Notes: generated by a model from the sequence alone, not told the origin. Numbered from the stretch's first letter, positions 1 through 8,589 are shown. The stretch: 28,913 nt of DNA from JACPLA01 sp035291905 (GCA_035291905.1 DATDRF010000150.1:1-28913); one strand, 5' to 3'. Numbers and translations: made by a program.

Positions 1-2
1 GG

Positions 3-3000
3 GTGCCGGAGGTCTCCGCCATTCGGGCTCAATCGATGTTCGGCATGTCGTTCATCTACATTATCTTCGATGAGCGCACCGATTTGTATTGGGCCCGCAG
101 CCGCGTACTTGAGAAACTCGCCACGATCCAGGCCTCCCTTCCGCAGGGGGCGAAGACTCAGCTCGGCCCCGACGGCACGGGAGTCGGCCACGTCTTCTGG
201 TACACTGTTGAAGGCCGTCAGGACCTTGGGACGTTGCGTGCAATCCAGGATTGGTACATCAAGCTCCATCTCCAGGGTGTACAGGGGGTCGCAGAGGTTG
301 CTTCCATCGGCGGGTACGTAAAGCAATATCAGGTTGACATTGATCCTCTCAAGATGAAGGGATACGCGATCACTCTTGTTGATATCCGCAACGCGGTCAT
401 GCGGTCCAACAACGACGTTGGAGGAAAGATCCTCGAAATCTCCGATGCAGAGTATTTTGTTCGCGGACAGGGATACATTCAGTCCGTTGAGGATATCGAA
501 GACATTGTGGTGGGAACGGGCAGCGGCGGCACTCCGGTCTACTTGAAGAACATTGCCGCTGTGCAGCTGGGAGGCGATATCCGGCGCGGGTCGCTGGAAA
601 AAAACGGTGAGGGCCAGGCAGTTGGGGGAATTGTGGTAATGAGGTACGGCGAGAACGCGAAGGATGTCATCGATAGGATCAAACAACGAATAGCCGAGAT
701 TTCTCCGGGCCTTCCCGAAGGAGTGTCCATCCACACTGCATATGACCGCAGCAACCTCATTACAGCTGCCGTGAAGACGCTGGAAAACACGCTTTTGGAA
801 GAAGCGCTGGTCGTAAGCCTCATTGTAGGGCTCTTTCTTCTCCATGCACGAAGCGTCCTCAGGGTCATCATCGAAATTCCCGTGGCAGTCCTCATCGCCT
901 TCATCTGCATGAAACTCTTCGGCATCACCTCCAACATCATGTCCCTTGGCGGAATAGCCATTGCCATTGGTGTCATCGTGGACGCCTCCATCGTACTTGT
1001 AGAAAATGCGTATCGGAATGTTGCTGCCGCACAGGAAGAAAAAGGCGAATTGTCGACAAACGACTACATTGAGATTTCCATCCGTTCTGCCAAGCAGGTA
1101 GGGCCGGCAATTTTTTATTCCGTAGCCATCATGGTCGTCTCGTTTCTTCCCGTATTTCTCCTGGAAGGACAGGAGGGGAAGCTCTTCCGCCCTCTTGCCT
1201 TCACCAAGACATTCGTACTCGCCGGGTCGGCAATCATTGCCATTACGCTTGTCCCAATGTTGATGACTATGCTGACCCGCGGAAAATTCAGGCCTGAAGG
1301 ATTGAATCCGATCACCCGTGTATTGAACCGACTCTACGCACCGGTCATTCGGTGGGTGCTCAAATACCGCAAGACGGCAATTGGCATCAACGTTGCTGCG
1401 CTTCTCATTACGATCCCGCTCATAATGAACATCGGATCCGAGTTCATGCCTCCGCTTGATGAAGGGAGCCTCCTGTTCATGCCCGTAACACTCCCCTCCG
1501 CATCAATCACGGAAGTCAACCGCATCCTGCAGGTTCAGGATGCCATCATCAAGTCTGTCCCCGAAGTCGAATCGGTTCTTGGCAAAGCAGGTAAAGCGGA
1601 AACGTCGACCGATCCGGCCCCTGTCAGCATGATCGAGTCGATTATCATGCTCAAGCCCAAGAGTCAGTGGCGACCCGGGCTGACAAAGGACGACATCATT
1701 TCAGAACTCGACGCAAAGCTTCAGATTCCGGGTGTCCGCAACGGTTGGACTCAACCGATCATCAACCGCATCAACATGCTCTCCACCGGAGTCCGAACAG
1801 ACCTCGGAGTGAAAATATTTGGCCGTGATCTCGACACACTGGAGAAGCTTGCCATCGCGGCGGAAGCGATACTGCGCAAAGTCCCGGGAGCGGCGGATCT
1901 TTACGCAGAGCGGACCCAAGGGGGGCTTTTTCTGGACATCTCCATAGACAGGAAAGCAGTAGCACGCTACGGCATCAACCTGGGCGATGTTCAGGATATC
2001 ATCGAGACAGCGGTTGGCGGAGAGAACATCGGGACGGTCATCGAGGGAAGAGAGCGATTCCCAATTCGCGCAAGGTATCAACGGGACGCGCGAAACACGG
2101 TTGAGGCACTCAGATCGTTGCTTGTCCCCGTCAACATATCTCCGGGAATGGCGAGAACGTTCTCGTCTTCGACCAGGGCCGGAAACGGAGGAATGTCCAT
2201 GGGCGGCTCCGCACAGGCTCAACCGGTTGTGAATGCCGCCCGCAAACAACAGGTGTCGCCCGAGACACGAGTCTCTTCAGGATCCTACGTTCCCTTGGGG
2301 CAACTTGCAGCGATTTCCATTGCCCCCGGCCCTCCGATGATTTCAAGCGAGAACGCTCAGCTTCGCTCCATTGTTTTTCTGAATGTCCGCGGAAGAGACA
2401 TGGGGAGCTTTGTAGGGGAGGCAAAAACGATCCTGGAGCGCGAGCTCACCCTGCCGGCCGGTTACACGCTCCGGTGGAGCGGACAATGGGAGAATCAGAT
2501 CCGAGCCAAACAACGGATCACTCTTGTCATGCCAGTCGTTTTCCTGGTCATCTTTGTCATGCTCTATTTCGTAACAAAAGATTTCAAGGAGGCGTTTGTG
2601 GTGATGCTCTCCGTTCCCTTTGCGCTGGTCGGGGGAGTCTATCTCCTCTCGATTCTCGGCTACAACTTCTCTGTCGCCGTATGGGTGGGATTCATTGCAT
2701 TGTATGGACTGGCGGTGGAAACGGGTGTCGTCATGGTTGTTTATCTTCATGAGGCTCTCGATAAGAGATTACGCGATCATCACAAGGGACTCCGTCCGCC
2801 GTTAACGGACCGTGATGTCGACGAGGCCACCATTGAGGGCTCTGTGCTTCGTCTCCGGCCCAAGATCATGACCGTTGCGACTTCCCTCATCGGTCTCATT
2901 CCGATCATGTGGAGCACCGGAGTGGGAGCCGACGTCATGAAGCCCCTGGCAACACCCTTGATTGGCGGGCTTATTACGTCGACAGTCCATGTCCTCATCA

Positions 3001-3089
3001 TTACCCCTCTTCTTTTCAGTATGATGAAGAAGAACGCGTTGAAGAACGGGAAACTCGAGATGTCGAAGATGTCGGGGTGGATGAAGTAG
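3..3089 (+). CDS. CusA/CzcA-family heavy-metal RND efflux pump, 5' truncated by the window edge
   Basis: Inner-membrane proton-driven RND pump of the heavy-metal efflux (HME) type, working with a membrane-fusion protein and an outer-membrane channel. About 1028 residues are visible. The family runs to roughly 1040-1100, and the first visible residues already match the porter domain, so an N-terminal part including TM1 is probably outside the window and the GTG at position 3 is internal. Proton-relay residues equivalent to those of CusA are visible: D327 in the TM4 motif IVDASIVLVEN, E906 in AVETGVVM, and K954 in LRPKIMTV. M543 (APVSM) and M592 (INMLSTG) align with two of the CusA methionines that bind Cu(I)/Ag(I), which suggests a monovalent metal substrate (inference). 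Residues about 709-768 hold a Gly/Ser/Met-rich insertion before the motif ending in ISSENAQLR. A metal-binding protein gene follows on the same strand. Confidence 0.93.
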   Translation: MPEVSAIRAQSMFGMSFIYIIFDERTDLYWARSRVLEKLATIQASLPQGAKTQLGPDGTGVGHVFWYTVEGRQDLGTLRAIQDWYIKLHLQGVQGVAEVASIGGYVKQYQVDIDPLKMKGYAITLVDIRNAVMRSNNDVGGKILEISDAEYFVRGQGYIQSVEDIEDIVVGTGSGGTPVYLKNIAAVQLGGDIRRGSLEKNGEGQAVGGIVVMRYGENAKDVIDRIKQRIAEISPGLPEGVSIHTAYDRSNLITAAVKTLENTLLEEALVVSLIVGLFLLHARSVLRVIIEIPVAVLIAFICMKLFGITSNIMSLGGIAIAIGVIVDASIVLVENAYRNVAAAQEEKGELSTNDYIEISIRSAKQVGPAIFYSVAIMVVSFLPVFLLEGQEGKLFRPLAFTKTFVLAGSAIIAITLVPMLMTMLTRGKFRPEGLNPITRVLNRLYAPVIRWVLKYRKTAIGINVAALLITIPLIMNIGSEFMPPLDEGSLLFMPVTLPSASITEVNRILQVQDAIIKSVPEVESVLGKAGKAETSTDPAPVSMIESIIMLKPKSQWRPGLTKDDIISELDAKLQIPGVRNGWTQPIINRINMLSTGVRTDLGVKIFGRDLDTLEKLAIAAEAILRKVPGAADLYAERTQGGLFLDISIDRKAVARYGINLGDVQDIIETAVGGENIGTVIEGRERFPIRARYQRDARNTVEALRSLLVPVNISPGMARTFSSSTRAGNGGMSMGGSAQAQPVVNAARKQQVSPETRVSSGSYVPLGQLAAISIAPGPPMISSENAQLRSIVFLNVRGRDMGSFVGEAKTILERELTLPAGYTLRWSGQWENQIRAKQRITLVMPVVFLVIFVMLYFVTKDFKEAFVVMLSVPFALVGGVYLLSILGYNFSVAVWVGFIALYGLAVETGVVMVVYLHEALDKRLRDHHKGLRPPLTDRDVDEATIEGSVLRLRPKIMTVATSLIGLIPIMWSTGVGADVMKPLATPLIGGLITSTVHVLIITPLLFSMMKKNALKNGKLEMSKMSGWMK

Positions 3090-3119
3090 GCTCGTGGTAG
3101 AGGAACTTGTGCGTTTAGC

Positions 3120-3198
3120 GTTGAGCATTGAGGATTGAATATTGTTTTGTTTGAAGAGGATGAAAGCAGTGCTCAACATTCAACGCTCAATGTTCAAC
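3120..3198. repeat. Inverted pair of degenerate 7-bp periodic tracts
   Basis: The 160-bp gap between the RND gene and the HMA gene holds 7-bp units of the form RTTGARN. Three and a half units lie on the plus strand at 3120-3144 (GTTGAGC, ATTGAGG, ATTGAAT, ATTG). Four units lie on the minus strand at 3171-3198 (GCTCAAC, ATTCAAC, GCTCAAT, GTTCAAC as read on plus). The opposed tracts could fold into an imperfect hairpin in an mRNA leader. Function unknown. Confidence 0.55.
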
Positions 3199-3249
3199 AA
3201 CCAAGTATTTGCACCAATCACACAATCAAACAATCCAAGGAGCAATCAT

Positions 3250-3621
3250 ATGAACAGAATTCTCTTTATTTCCTTGACTCTGCTTTTGTCGGCCTTTCTT
3301 GCATTCGGACAAAGCAAGAAACAGGAGCTTTCCGCTGCATCAGTAACAAAGACCGACACAATTAAAGTCCCGACCATTCAATGCGGGACATGTAGGATGA
3401 ACATCGAAGAAGCGTTGAACAGTCTTGATGGTTTCAAGGCCGCAAAAGTTGATTTGAAAGCGAAGGTGGTCACTGTGCAGTATTTCGCCGCAAAGCTCGA
3501 CTTGGGCAAGATTGAAACAGCCATTACAAAGGCCGGCTACGCAGCTAACGACAAGAAGGCGGATCCTGCAGCGTATGAGAAGCTGGACGACTGCTGCAAG
3601 CTGCCAGAAGATCAGGAGTAA
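3250..3621 (+). CDS. Exported heavy-metal-associated (HMA) domain protein, CopZ/MerP-like
   Basis: A 123-residue protein with an N-terminal signal peptide (MNRILFISLTLLLSAFLAFG) followed by one HMA fold. The metal-binding loop IQCGTCRMNIEEAL carries the CXXC pair. A second cysteine pair near the C-terminus (DDCCK) is outside the usual domain and may add a ligand site. The ATG at 3250 was chosen because AAGGAG (3237-3242) lies 7 bases upstream and the signal peptide starts there; an upstream in-frame ATG at 3142 would add a low-complexity leader from the repeat region. Its position directly after a CusA-type pump suggests periplasmic copper or silver binding or delivery to the pump. That role is inferred; the HMA fold itself is clear. 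Confidence 0.88.
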   Translation: MNRILFISLTLLLSAFLAFGQSKKQELSAASVTKTDTIKVPTIQCGTCRMNIEEALNSLDGFKAAKVDLKAKVVTVQYFAAKLDLGKIETAITKAGYAANDKKADPAAYEKLDDCCKLPEDQE

Positions 3622-3635
3622 CTGAAGGAACGACG

Positions 3636-3664
3636 AAGCCCCGACAGCAATGCCGGGGCTTTTT
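3636..3664 (+). terminator. Intrinsic terminator after the HMA gene
   Basis: An 8-bp perfect stem, AAGCCCCG (3636-3643) with CGGGGCTT (3654-3661), encloses a 10-base loop. The T run TTTTT (3660-3664) overlaps the end of the stem. It begins 15 bases after the stop codon and lies between convergent genes. On the minus strand no T run follows, so it acts mainly on plus-strand transcripts. Confidence 0.9.
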
Positions 3665-3694
3665 GTCATCTCACTTCTCACGTCTACACTCTAC

Positions 3695-5056
3695 CTACCA
3701 CCACCTCCGTATCGGATGCGCTTCCGTGTTGAAGACGGTCTTTTTCAAATCCACCGTTTCCGGGGGTGCAAATAAGAGGTAGAGATACTTCAGCGTTTCT
3801 GCCAGAAAATAGGTTTCCATCCGATCCGAATGCTCCATGGTGAGGACGCTTTTCAGTTCGCAATATCCTTCATCGAGCCGGCAATACTTTTTGAGACTTT
3901 CGAAGAAGGTCTTCCCCATTTCCAGATATTTGGGATCGCGGGTCGATTGGTACAGATAATAGGCCGATTCCATAATCTCGGGATTCAGAAAATACCGCGG
4001 GCGGGCAGCTTCCATTTTCATGTAATCGAAATCTTCAGGCTCAATGCCATGCCTGTTCCACATCTTCAGGCACGATTCCTGCAACCGCGCCGCCATTTCA
4101 ATATCCCCCGCAAGAACGAGGCTCCCCGGGAAGAAGGCGTCAAGTGCCCCGAACCAGGTTTTGGTCCGCTTGCCGGTTATCATGTCTGCATGCCCGAACC
4201 ATAGCCCGCTCGGGGTCTCATCGGCCAGATACTTCTTGATCGAAACAATACTGGTGTCCCACATTTCCTTCATATCCTTGTCGTCGAACAAAATCCAACT
4301 TTTTATCATGTATTCGTAGTAGGAATCGATACAGGCACTCAAATGACTGTCTCGGTCGAGCCATTCGCCCGTGTCTGCATCAATCCAAGTACCTACGAGG
4401 CCAATAGACGATCTCCGCTTGTAGATTTCCACAACCGCCTTCTTTGCCGTCTCATAATACACCGTTTTCCCGGTGAGTTTTGAGAGTGTTCCATATTCGA
4501 CGAGCAGGGTCCCCACCTCACCCGGATTTGTTCTCGGATTCCGTATCGCTGCGGTTTTCAGATTGACATCGACATAAGGAATCCCGGTCGGAGTCTTGAA
4601 AACAGGAAGAAGCCTTGTGCCGAGATCGTCTGCGAGCTTCAACAATCGCTCATCTCCTGAGAGTTGATAACAGGACAAAAGACCGCCCAGAAGTCGTATC
4701 GTGATTTCAAAATTCTTCACGTAGATATCGTGATCGAACGAGAGATTGCGGACTATGAATTCACGGACGGAATCGGCTTCTTCCTTCAGTCCCATCAGGA
4801 TCATGGTGTCGAGGGCGTCGAGAGCGTTCACATAGAGCGGAACCGCATGCCAATTGTAAGGGGATTTGCTGATCGGTTTGAGTCCGTCGTATCCCCAGGC
4901 GTATTTCTTGTAGGCATTCCATGAGTGGAGGAATTCCGATTTCACTTGCGCGGCGAGAGCCTGACTCTCGATCTGCCGGCTCGATTGGGCGTGAAGCTGA
5001 GTGAACGCGGCAAGGAGAAGAATAAATGCGATCGGTTTCATAAGATCTTTCGACAT
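3695..5056 (-). CDS. Glycoside hydrolase family 47 (alpha-1,2-mannosidase-like), exported
   Basis: 453 residues from the chosen ATG. GH47 enzymes trim alpha-1,2-linked mannose using a bound calcium ion. Family blocks are visible in order: HSWNAYKKYAWG (44-55), DALDTMILMGL (80-90), FEITIRLLGGLL (117-128), LDAFFPGSL (305-313), RYFLNPEIMES (354-364), METYFLAETLKYLYLLF (413-429) and the C-terminal FNTEAHP (442-448). Candidate acid residues E117, D306 and E360/E363, and calcium-ligand T444, are all present. A signal peptide (KPIAFILLLAAFTQLHAQ) implies export. The start could be 5056 or the next ATG at 5041; the open frame extends to 5146, but that extension does not look like a signal peptide. 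No convincing Shine-Dalgarno. GH47 is mainly eukaryotic (ER/Golgi N-glycan trimming) with some bacterial members; here it probably acts on mannan or mannosylated glycans (inference). Confidence 0.9.
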   Translation of the reverse strand: MSKDLMKPIAFILLLAAFTQLHAQSSRQIESQALAAQVKSEFLHSWNAYKKYAWGYDGLKPISKSPYNWHAVPLYVNALDALDTMILMGLKEEADSVREFIVRNLSFDHDIYVKNFEITIRLLGGLLSCYQLSGDERLLKLADDLGTRLLPVFKTPTGIPYVDVNLKTAAIRNPRTNPGEVGTLLVEYGTLSKLTGKTVYYETAKKAVVEIYKRRSSIGLVGTWIDADTGEWLDRDSHLSACIDSYYEYMIKSWILFDDKDMKEMWDTSIVSIKKYLADETPSGLWFGHADMITGKRTKTWFGALDAFFPGSLVLAGDIEMAARLQESCLKMWNRHGIEPEDFDYMKMEAARPRYFLNPEIMESAYYLYQSTRDPKYLEMGKTFFESLKKYCRLDEGYCELKSVLTMEHSDRMETYFLAETLKYLYLLFAPPETVDLKKTVFNTEAHPIRRWW

Positions 5057-5191
5057 GGAGAACGGAATCAATTCTTCGGCGTATCTTCGCCCGACTTCCT
5101 TGCGTTCTTCCTGTTCACCCGAGTCCTGGAACAAGAAAGACCGCACCCAGGGCGATAGAGACTGCGGGTCGTGCGGATACTGCAGCTACTA

Positions 5192-5439
5192 TCAGCCCCC
5201 GAGCTCTATGAAATCCAAAAGCCAACGCGAATCAATCTCGACGGAACTGGGATCGACGCCTTCCAATTGACCGCCTCTAAGCACAATCGCAGCCAGCGCA
5301 TTTACGATTAACAGGAAGAAGAGGCTGAAGATATTCACAAGCCAGAGAGCGGACAGGGATGAGGTTTCTCCAGGGTTGAACCAGTTGCCACTCGTTTGAT
5401 AACCACGAGGATTGCGAGCATAACGCCTGCACTGCTCAT
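5192..5439 (-). other. Possible small frameshifted membrane-protein ORF
   Basis: In the gap between the nucleoside-hydrolase-like gene and the GH47 gene, an ATG at 5439 overlaps the upstream stop as ATGA. It opens a 34-codon frame (MSSAGVMLAILVVIKR...) ending at 5335. That stop overlaps a GTG at 5338 in another frame, which encodes 48 residues with one hydrophobic helix (NIFSLFFLLIVNALAAIVL) and ends at 5192. This could be two leader-sized ORFs, one small membrane protein broken by a frameshift, or chance. I do not recognise a family. Confidence 0.25.
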
Positions 5440-6554
5440 TGAATACTCTTCAAAACCGTCGCAAGCGCATTGGTCATCAACTTCGCATATAAATCAACCC
5501 TTTTCACTTCTAAAATAAAACGGTTTGTCCGGTTGTTTGTTTTCCCCCATTTGGTATAACCCCTGTCATCGCACTCCACCTCAATCGGCTCAAAAACAAA
5601 CAACGGATCCTTTATCCCGTCGGCGTCGTTCTTGATTTCTCCCGTCGTATCCACGTACAATCCGGCCGCTTGGAGAAAACCGGCAGTGCACCACATGTTT
5701 CTTTCGAGCGCCGAAAATGTTTTCAGCAGTTCCTGATCAGGATCGCGTTCAAGATATCTCAGCCATTTCGAAGAGGTGTCCCTGCTGAGCATGAACAGAA
5801 AATAATTCAACAAGCGCTTGGACATTATCGGAAAAACATCGCCCTGCAGAAATTTGAAGTAACTTCTGTGTACGGCTGGGGCCCGGTTCTCCGTAACGTG
5901 CCAGCAGGGCAGCCAGTAGAGCGGACAGGGCGCGTCAAAAACGGCCGAGTAGGAAGCCGGATCCAGTGTCACATTGTATTCCAGCTCGCTTTTTTCGCTC
6001 ACAGTCGCCGAGCCCGCATTGAGGTATATCGCCTTGCATTTCTCTCTGAATAATCCCGGTTCCTTTTTCGAGGCAGCAGCGACATCGGTGGCGGATCCGA
6101 TGATGTTGACGACGACCGGATCTTTCGATTTCTTCAGCTCTTCAATGATACGGTTTGCGGCATGATGATCTTCCGCGGCCGCACTGAATTGTGCGTCGTT
6201 TCTTGATTTCCTCGGATTTCTGTTCCCGATCCAGACCGGAACGTTCAGCCGGGTGAGATAGTTAAGCTGGGCAACACCCATCACATCCGGATCGCCTGTT
6301 CTCTCGGCCGGCGGATAGTCGATGACAATCGCGCGCACGTCATACAGCCCCTGAACCGCCAGTGAAAACACAGTCGCCAGGTCGTAATGATCATCGGGAT
6401 CCGCGTGCGGATGGAACAAATCTGTTGCATGAATAACAGGAACGGGGGATCGTTTCCGATTGTTTTTCTTGGCCTCCTGAACGGTTTTCTTCAGATGCAT
6501 CCCGGCAGTCAGTGAGCCGGCGGCAGCCAGCGACAAGAAGGTTCTTCGTTTCAT
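5436..6554 (-). CDS. Nucleoside hydrolase-like (IunH superfamily) protein with Tat signal
   Basis: 372 residues. The N-terminus MKRRTFLSLAAAGSL is a twin-arginine-like signal, pointing to folded export. The segment VIHATDLFHPHADPDDHYDLA carries the Asp-rich pattern of inosine-uridine nucleoside hydrolases, which bind calcium and the ribose through an N-terminal DxDPDD-like cluster. Here the cluster reads HADPDDHYD. A central segment VVVNIIGSATDVAAA matches the family's GPLTNLA-type loop in a diverged form. The C-terminal third is less typical, so the substrate may not be a nucleoside. It overlaps a small ORF by ATGA at its 3' end and lies upstream of the GH47 gene on the same strand. The superfamily is likely, the substrate unknown. 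Confidence 0.7.
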   Translation of the reverse strand: MKRRTFLSLAAAGSLTAGMHLKKTVQEAKKNNRKRSPVPVIHATDLFHPHADPDDHYDLATVFSLAVQGLYDVRAIVIDYPPAERTGDPDVMGVAQLNYLTRLNVPVWIGNRNPRKSRNDAQFSAAAEDHHAANRIIEELKKSKDPVVVNIIGSATDVAAASKKEPGLFREKCKAIYLNAGSATVSEKSELEYNVTLDPASYSAVFDAPCPLYWLPCWHVTENRAPAVHRSYFKFLQGDVFPIMSKRLLNYFLFMLSRDTSSKWLRYLERDPDQELLKTFSALERNMWCTAGFLQAAGLYVDTTGEIKNDADGIKDPLFVFEPIEVECDDRGYTKWGKTNNRTNRFILEVKRVDLYAKLMTNALATVLKSIQ

Positions 6555-6693
6555 TTTTCTTGGACCCTGGTAAGAAGTTCTCTCACATTTTCCCTAGCTG
6601 GAAGAGCTTTCTCGCAATCAAGATGTCCCATGGCGTGGTAAGGGGCGAGCGTTGGCTTGCCCGTTCTCGGGCACAGGCAAGGTTCATATTCGT
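6551..6693 (-). other. Possible orphan C-terminal coding fragment at the left edge of the cassette array
   Basis: Between the methyltransferase stop (6694) and the nucleoside-hydrolase start, one minus-strand frame reads EYEPCLCPRTGKPTLAPYHA and continues to ENVRELLTRVQEK. It ends in a TGA that overlaps the next ATG as ATGA (6551-6554). The coupled overlap and plausible amino-acid composition suggest the 3' end of a gene once upstream of the hydrolase, cut off when the cassette array arrived. No family recognised. A short hairpin, GCCCG/CGGGC (6659-6672), lies inside it. Chance is a real alternative. Confidence 0.3.
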
Positions 6694-7356
6694 TCAGGCT
6701 CTTGGCCTTCTTGGCAACAACATCGGTGTTCTGGACTTGTACTCCAGGTACGATGGCCCAAATCGGATCTCCAATTCCCGTTCTTCGTACACTTTCACGA
6801 AGAAAAGCAGTGCCGGCGTAAACAGGACTAGCACCCAGAGCACGAAGAGCAACGATTGGAACCAGATTCCTAATGAGAGGAACCATGCAAGAGCTGCAAG
6901 GACCATCGGATTACGTGTCCAAGCATACAGCCAATCCACAGCCAATTTCCGACTCAGCACTATGCCGGGGGCACCGAGGCCTTTCAAGGCAAGGTTTGCC
7001 ACTGTCAGAAAACAGGCCGCCCCGGTAACAATAACGAGCACGCTGCTAATTCCAGATGGTACCGGGAGGAGCCAGTCGGACCAGTCCTGGTGAGTGACAA
7101 ATGACCGAACGATCGGGACACCAACGAGGAGCCCCACGGCGAAATGCACAAACATCGTTATCCAGGAGACCGCCGTTTGGTTTCGGTCAAGTATCGTTCT
7201 CCCGAGCCATGCGACGGGGAATACCACCAGAGGCCCTCCTGCCATGACGGACAGATTCATGACGATTGAAAGTGATGCAACGGACGCCCACCAAAAGACA
7301 AAGCAGATAAACCCTAGAAGGGTAACCCTGACGAGAAACTCAATCATGTGTCTCAT
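6694..7356 (-). CDS. Isoprenylcysteine/phospholipid methyltransferase-like membrane protein (cassette gene)
   Basis: 220 residues and about five or six hydrophobic segments. The C-terminus (YEERELEIRFGPSYLEYKSR followed by TPMLLPRR) is the hallmark of the ICMT/PEMT-like integral membrane methyltransferase families, where the equivalent pattern EExxLxxxFGxxYxxYxxxVPR helps bind S-adenosylmethionine. WTRNPMVLAAL is the matching RNP segment seen before the last helices. The start at 7356 was chosen for AAGGA placed 7 bases upstream; the frame stays open to 7575, but that part runs back through attC site A. It is the leftmost member of the cassette array and has no attC on its 3' side. Methyl acceptor unknown. 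Confidence 0.8.
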   Translation of the reverse strand: MRHMIEFLVRVTLLGFICFVFWWASVASLSIVMNLSVMAGGPLVVFPVAWLGRTILDRNQTAVSWITMFVHFAVGLLVGVPIVRSFVTHQDWSDWLLPVPSGISSVLVIVTGAACFLTVANLALKGLGAPGIVLSRKLAVDWLYAWTRNPMVLAALAWFLSLGIWFQSLLFVLWVLVLFTPALLFFVKVYEERELEIRFGPSYLEYKSRTPMLLPRRPRA

Positions 7357-7499
7357 CGTACCATCCTTGGCTTTGCGAAGCCGCCGAACTGTGTCTGTAT
7401 GGTTCCCAAGTAATACCAGGCGAACAACTCGCAGGCGGATGCCCCCTGGGCTCATTAGACGTACCGCAAAACGCCTTACCAAAATGAATCTTTGCTTGC

Positions 7500-7622
7500 G
7501 CATAACGTCCGCGGTAACAACGCAGTGCCCAACTAATGGAGTGTAACGGAATGGTTGGGCATTGAGCGACCACAATAGTTTTCTATCAAAAAAGGGGGCG
7601 TCGTTGTTACCCGCTGTTAGGC
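7500..7622 (-). repeat. attC-like site A (3' of the alpha/beta hydrolase cassette gene)
   Basis: Terminal boxes as read on plus: GCATAAC (7500-7506) and GTTAGGC (7616-7622). The outer stem GGTAACAACG (7513-7522) pairs with CGTTGTTACC (7602-7611). It is continued outward by GCG/CGC with one unpaired G, the kind of extrahelical base known in attC folds. A nested hairpin, GCCCAAC (7527-7533) with GTTGGGC (7554-7560), encloses a 20-base loop. On the minus strand the recombination box is GTTATGC at the left edge. Confidence 0.8.
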
Positions 7623-7651
7623 GCCGCCCAGCGTGCGATTGGGATATAATC

Positions 7652-8563
7652 TCATCTGGTAGTCTTCATAGTATCGGCTTGAATCCAGTAAATCAACTGA
7701 CCAGCCAGTTCTTCTCTGACATTGCGGAAGGAGTGATCAGTATGATACGCGACGAATCTGATCTTGGGAGCACCCGCCTTTTTCAGAGCACGATAGAACG
7801 GCAGGAGAAATTGATCGATAGTTATTTGAGTGTCGTCCCACCCGCCGACCAAGAGTATGTCGCGAGTAGCAAGATCATTGGCACTAAGTCTCAAATCGAC
7901 AGGAGCTGGATTCGCTGCGAGCTTCTTCAAAAGGATGCTGCCCTCGAAATTGATTGGCCCATCGGGAGTTTTGAGCTTGTCAAAGACCGAGTCCATTGTG
8001 TGAGCCATCTGGGAATTACGCATGTATTCTCGTGCGAACTCGCCGTGATCGGTACCTGCGATGGAAACTACGCGTTGTATCTCTGGATGCTGTGCTGCAT
8101 AGGTCAGGGCCATTCCACCGCCATAACTATATCCGCCAAGGACAATTCGGTTCGTGTCGATATGAAACCTCGGGACAATGTCACTGTGATGCAGATAATC
8201 ATAAGCGGCTTGGATGTCCGTCAGCGTGTTTACCATGCTGAAGACACCTTCGCTCTTATGGGTTCCGCTGTAGTTGAAGGTGAAAACATTGATACCAGTG
8301 ATGGATAGTTTTTGACCAAGCCCCAGCACATCCTGTTGATTGCCTGGGAAACCGTGCAATAGAAGGAGCGTAACACCGCGTCCGTTGGGCTTTCCCTGGA
8401 AAAACTTGCCCTTCAAAGCGTGGCTTTGGCTTTTAAAAGTGATGTCGACAGAAATCTCGTCGGCTGTTTGGCCGAACAGGCGAGGGAAAAAGACGCAACC
8501 CAAGACGAGCCAACTCGTCGGTTTCAACAATGTGCGGATTGTGGAGGTGAGAGCGTTCTTCAT
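7652..8563 (-). CDS. Exported alpha/beta hydrolase (cassette gene)
   Basis: 303 residues with an N-terminal signal or anchor (about residues 14-32, ending FGQ). The alpha/beta hydrolase order is clear: an oxyanion region in LLLLHGFPGN, the nucleophile elbow GGYSYGGG, an acid candidate in GGWDDTQI, and the catalytic histidine in AYHTDHSFR. It resembles dienelactone-hydrolase-like and peptidase-S9-like small serine hydrolases acting on esters or amides; the substrate cannot be told. AAGGAG lies 7 bases before the ATG at 8563. The stop is 29 bases from attC site A and the start 26 bases from site B, so gene and site together make a compact roughly 1.1 kb cassette. Confidence 0.88.
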   Translation of the reverse strand: MKNALTSTIRTLLKPTSWLVLGCVFFPRLFGQTADEISVDITFKSQSHALKGKFFQGKPNGRGVTLLLLHGFPGNQQDVLGLGQKLSITGINVFTFNYSGTHKSEGVFSMVNTLTDIQAAYDYLHHSDIVPRFHIDTNRIVLGGYSYGGGMALTYAAQHPEIQRVVSIAGTDHGEFAREYMRNSQMAHTMDSVFDKLKTPDGPINFEGSILLKKLAANPAPVDLRLSANDLATRDILLVGGWDDTQITIDQFLLPFYRALKKAGAPKIRFVAYHTDHSFRNVREELAGQLIYWIQADTMKTTR

Positions 8564-8589
8564 TGTTTGACTCCTTCACGCTGGGTGGC

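Noticed and set aside
7562..8308. A 248-codon plus-strand frame antisense to the cassette alpha/beta hydrolase
   Set aside because: The minus strand encodes a hydrolase with all family motifs over the same span; the plus frame has no domain signal and begins inside attC site A.
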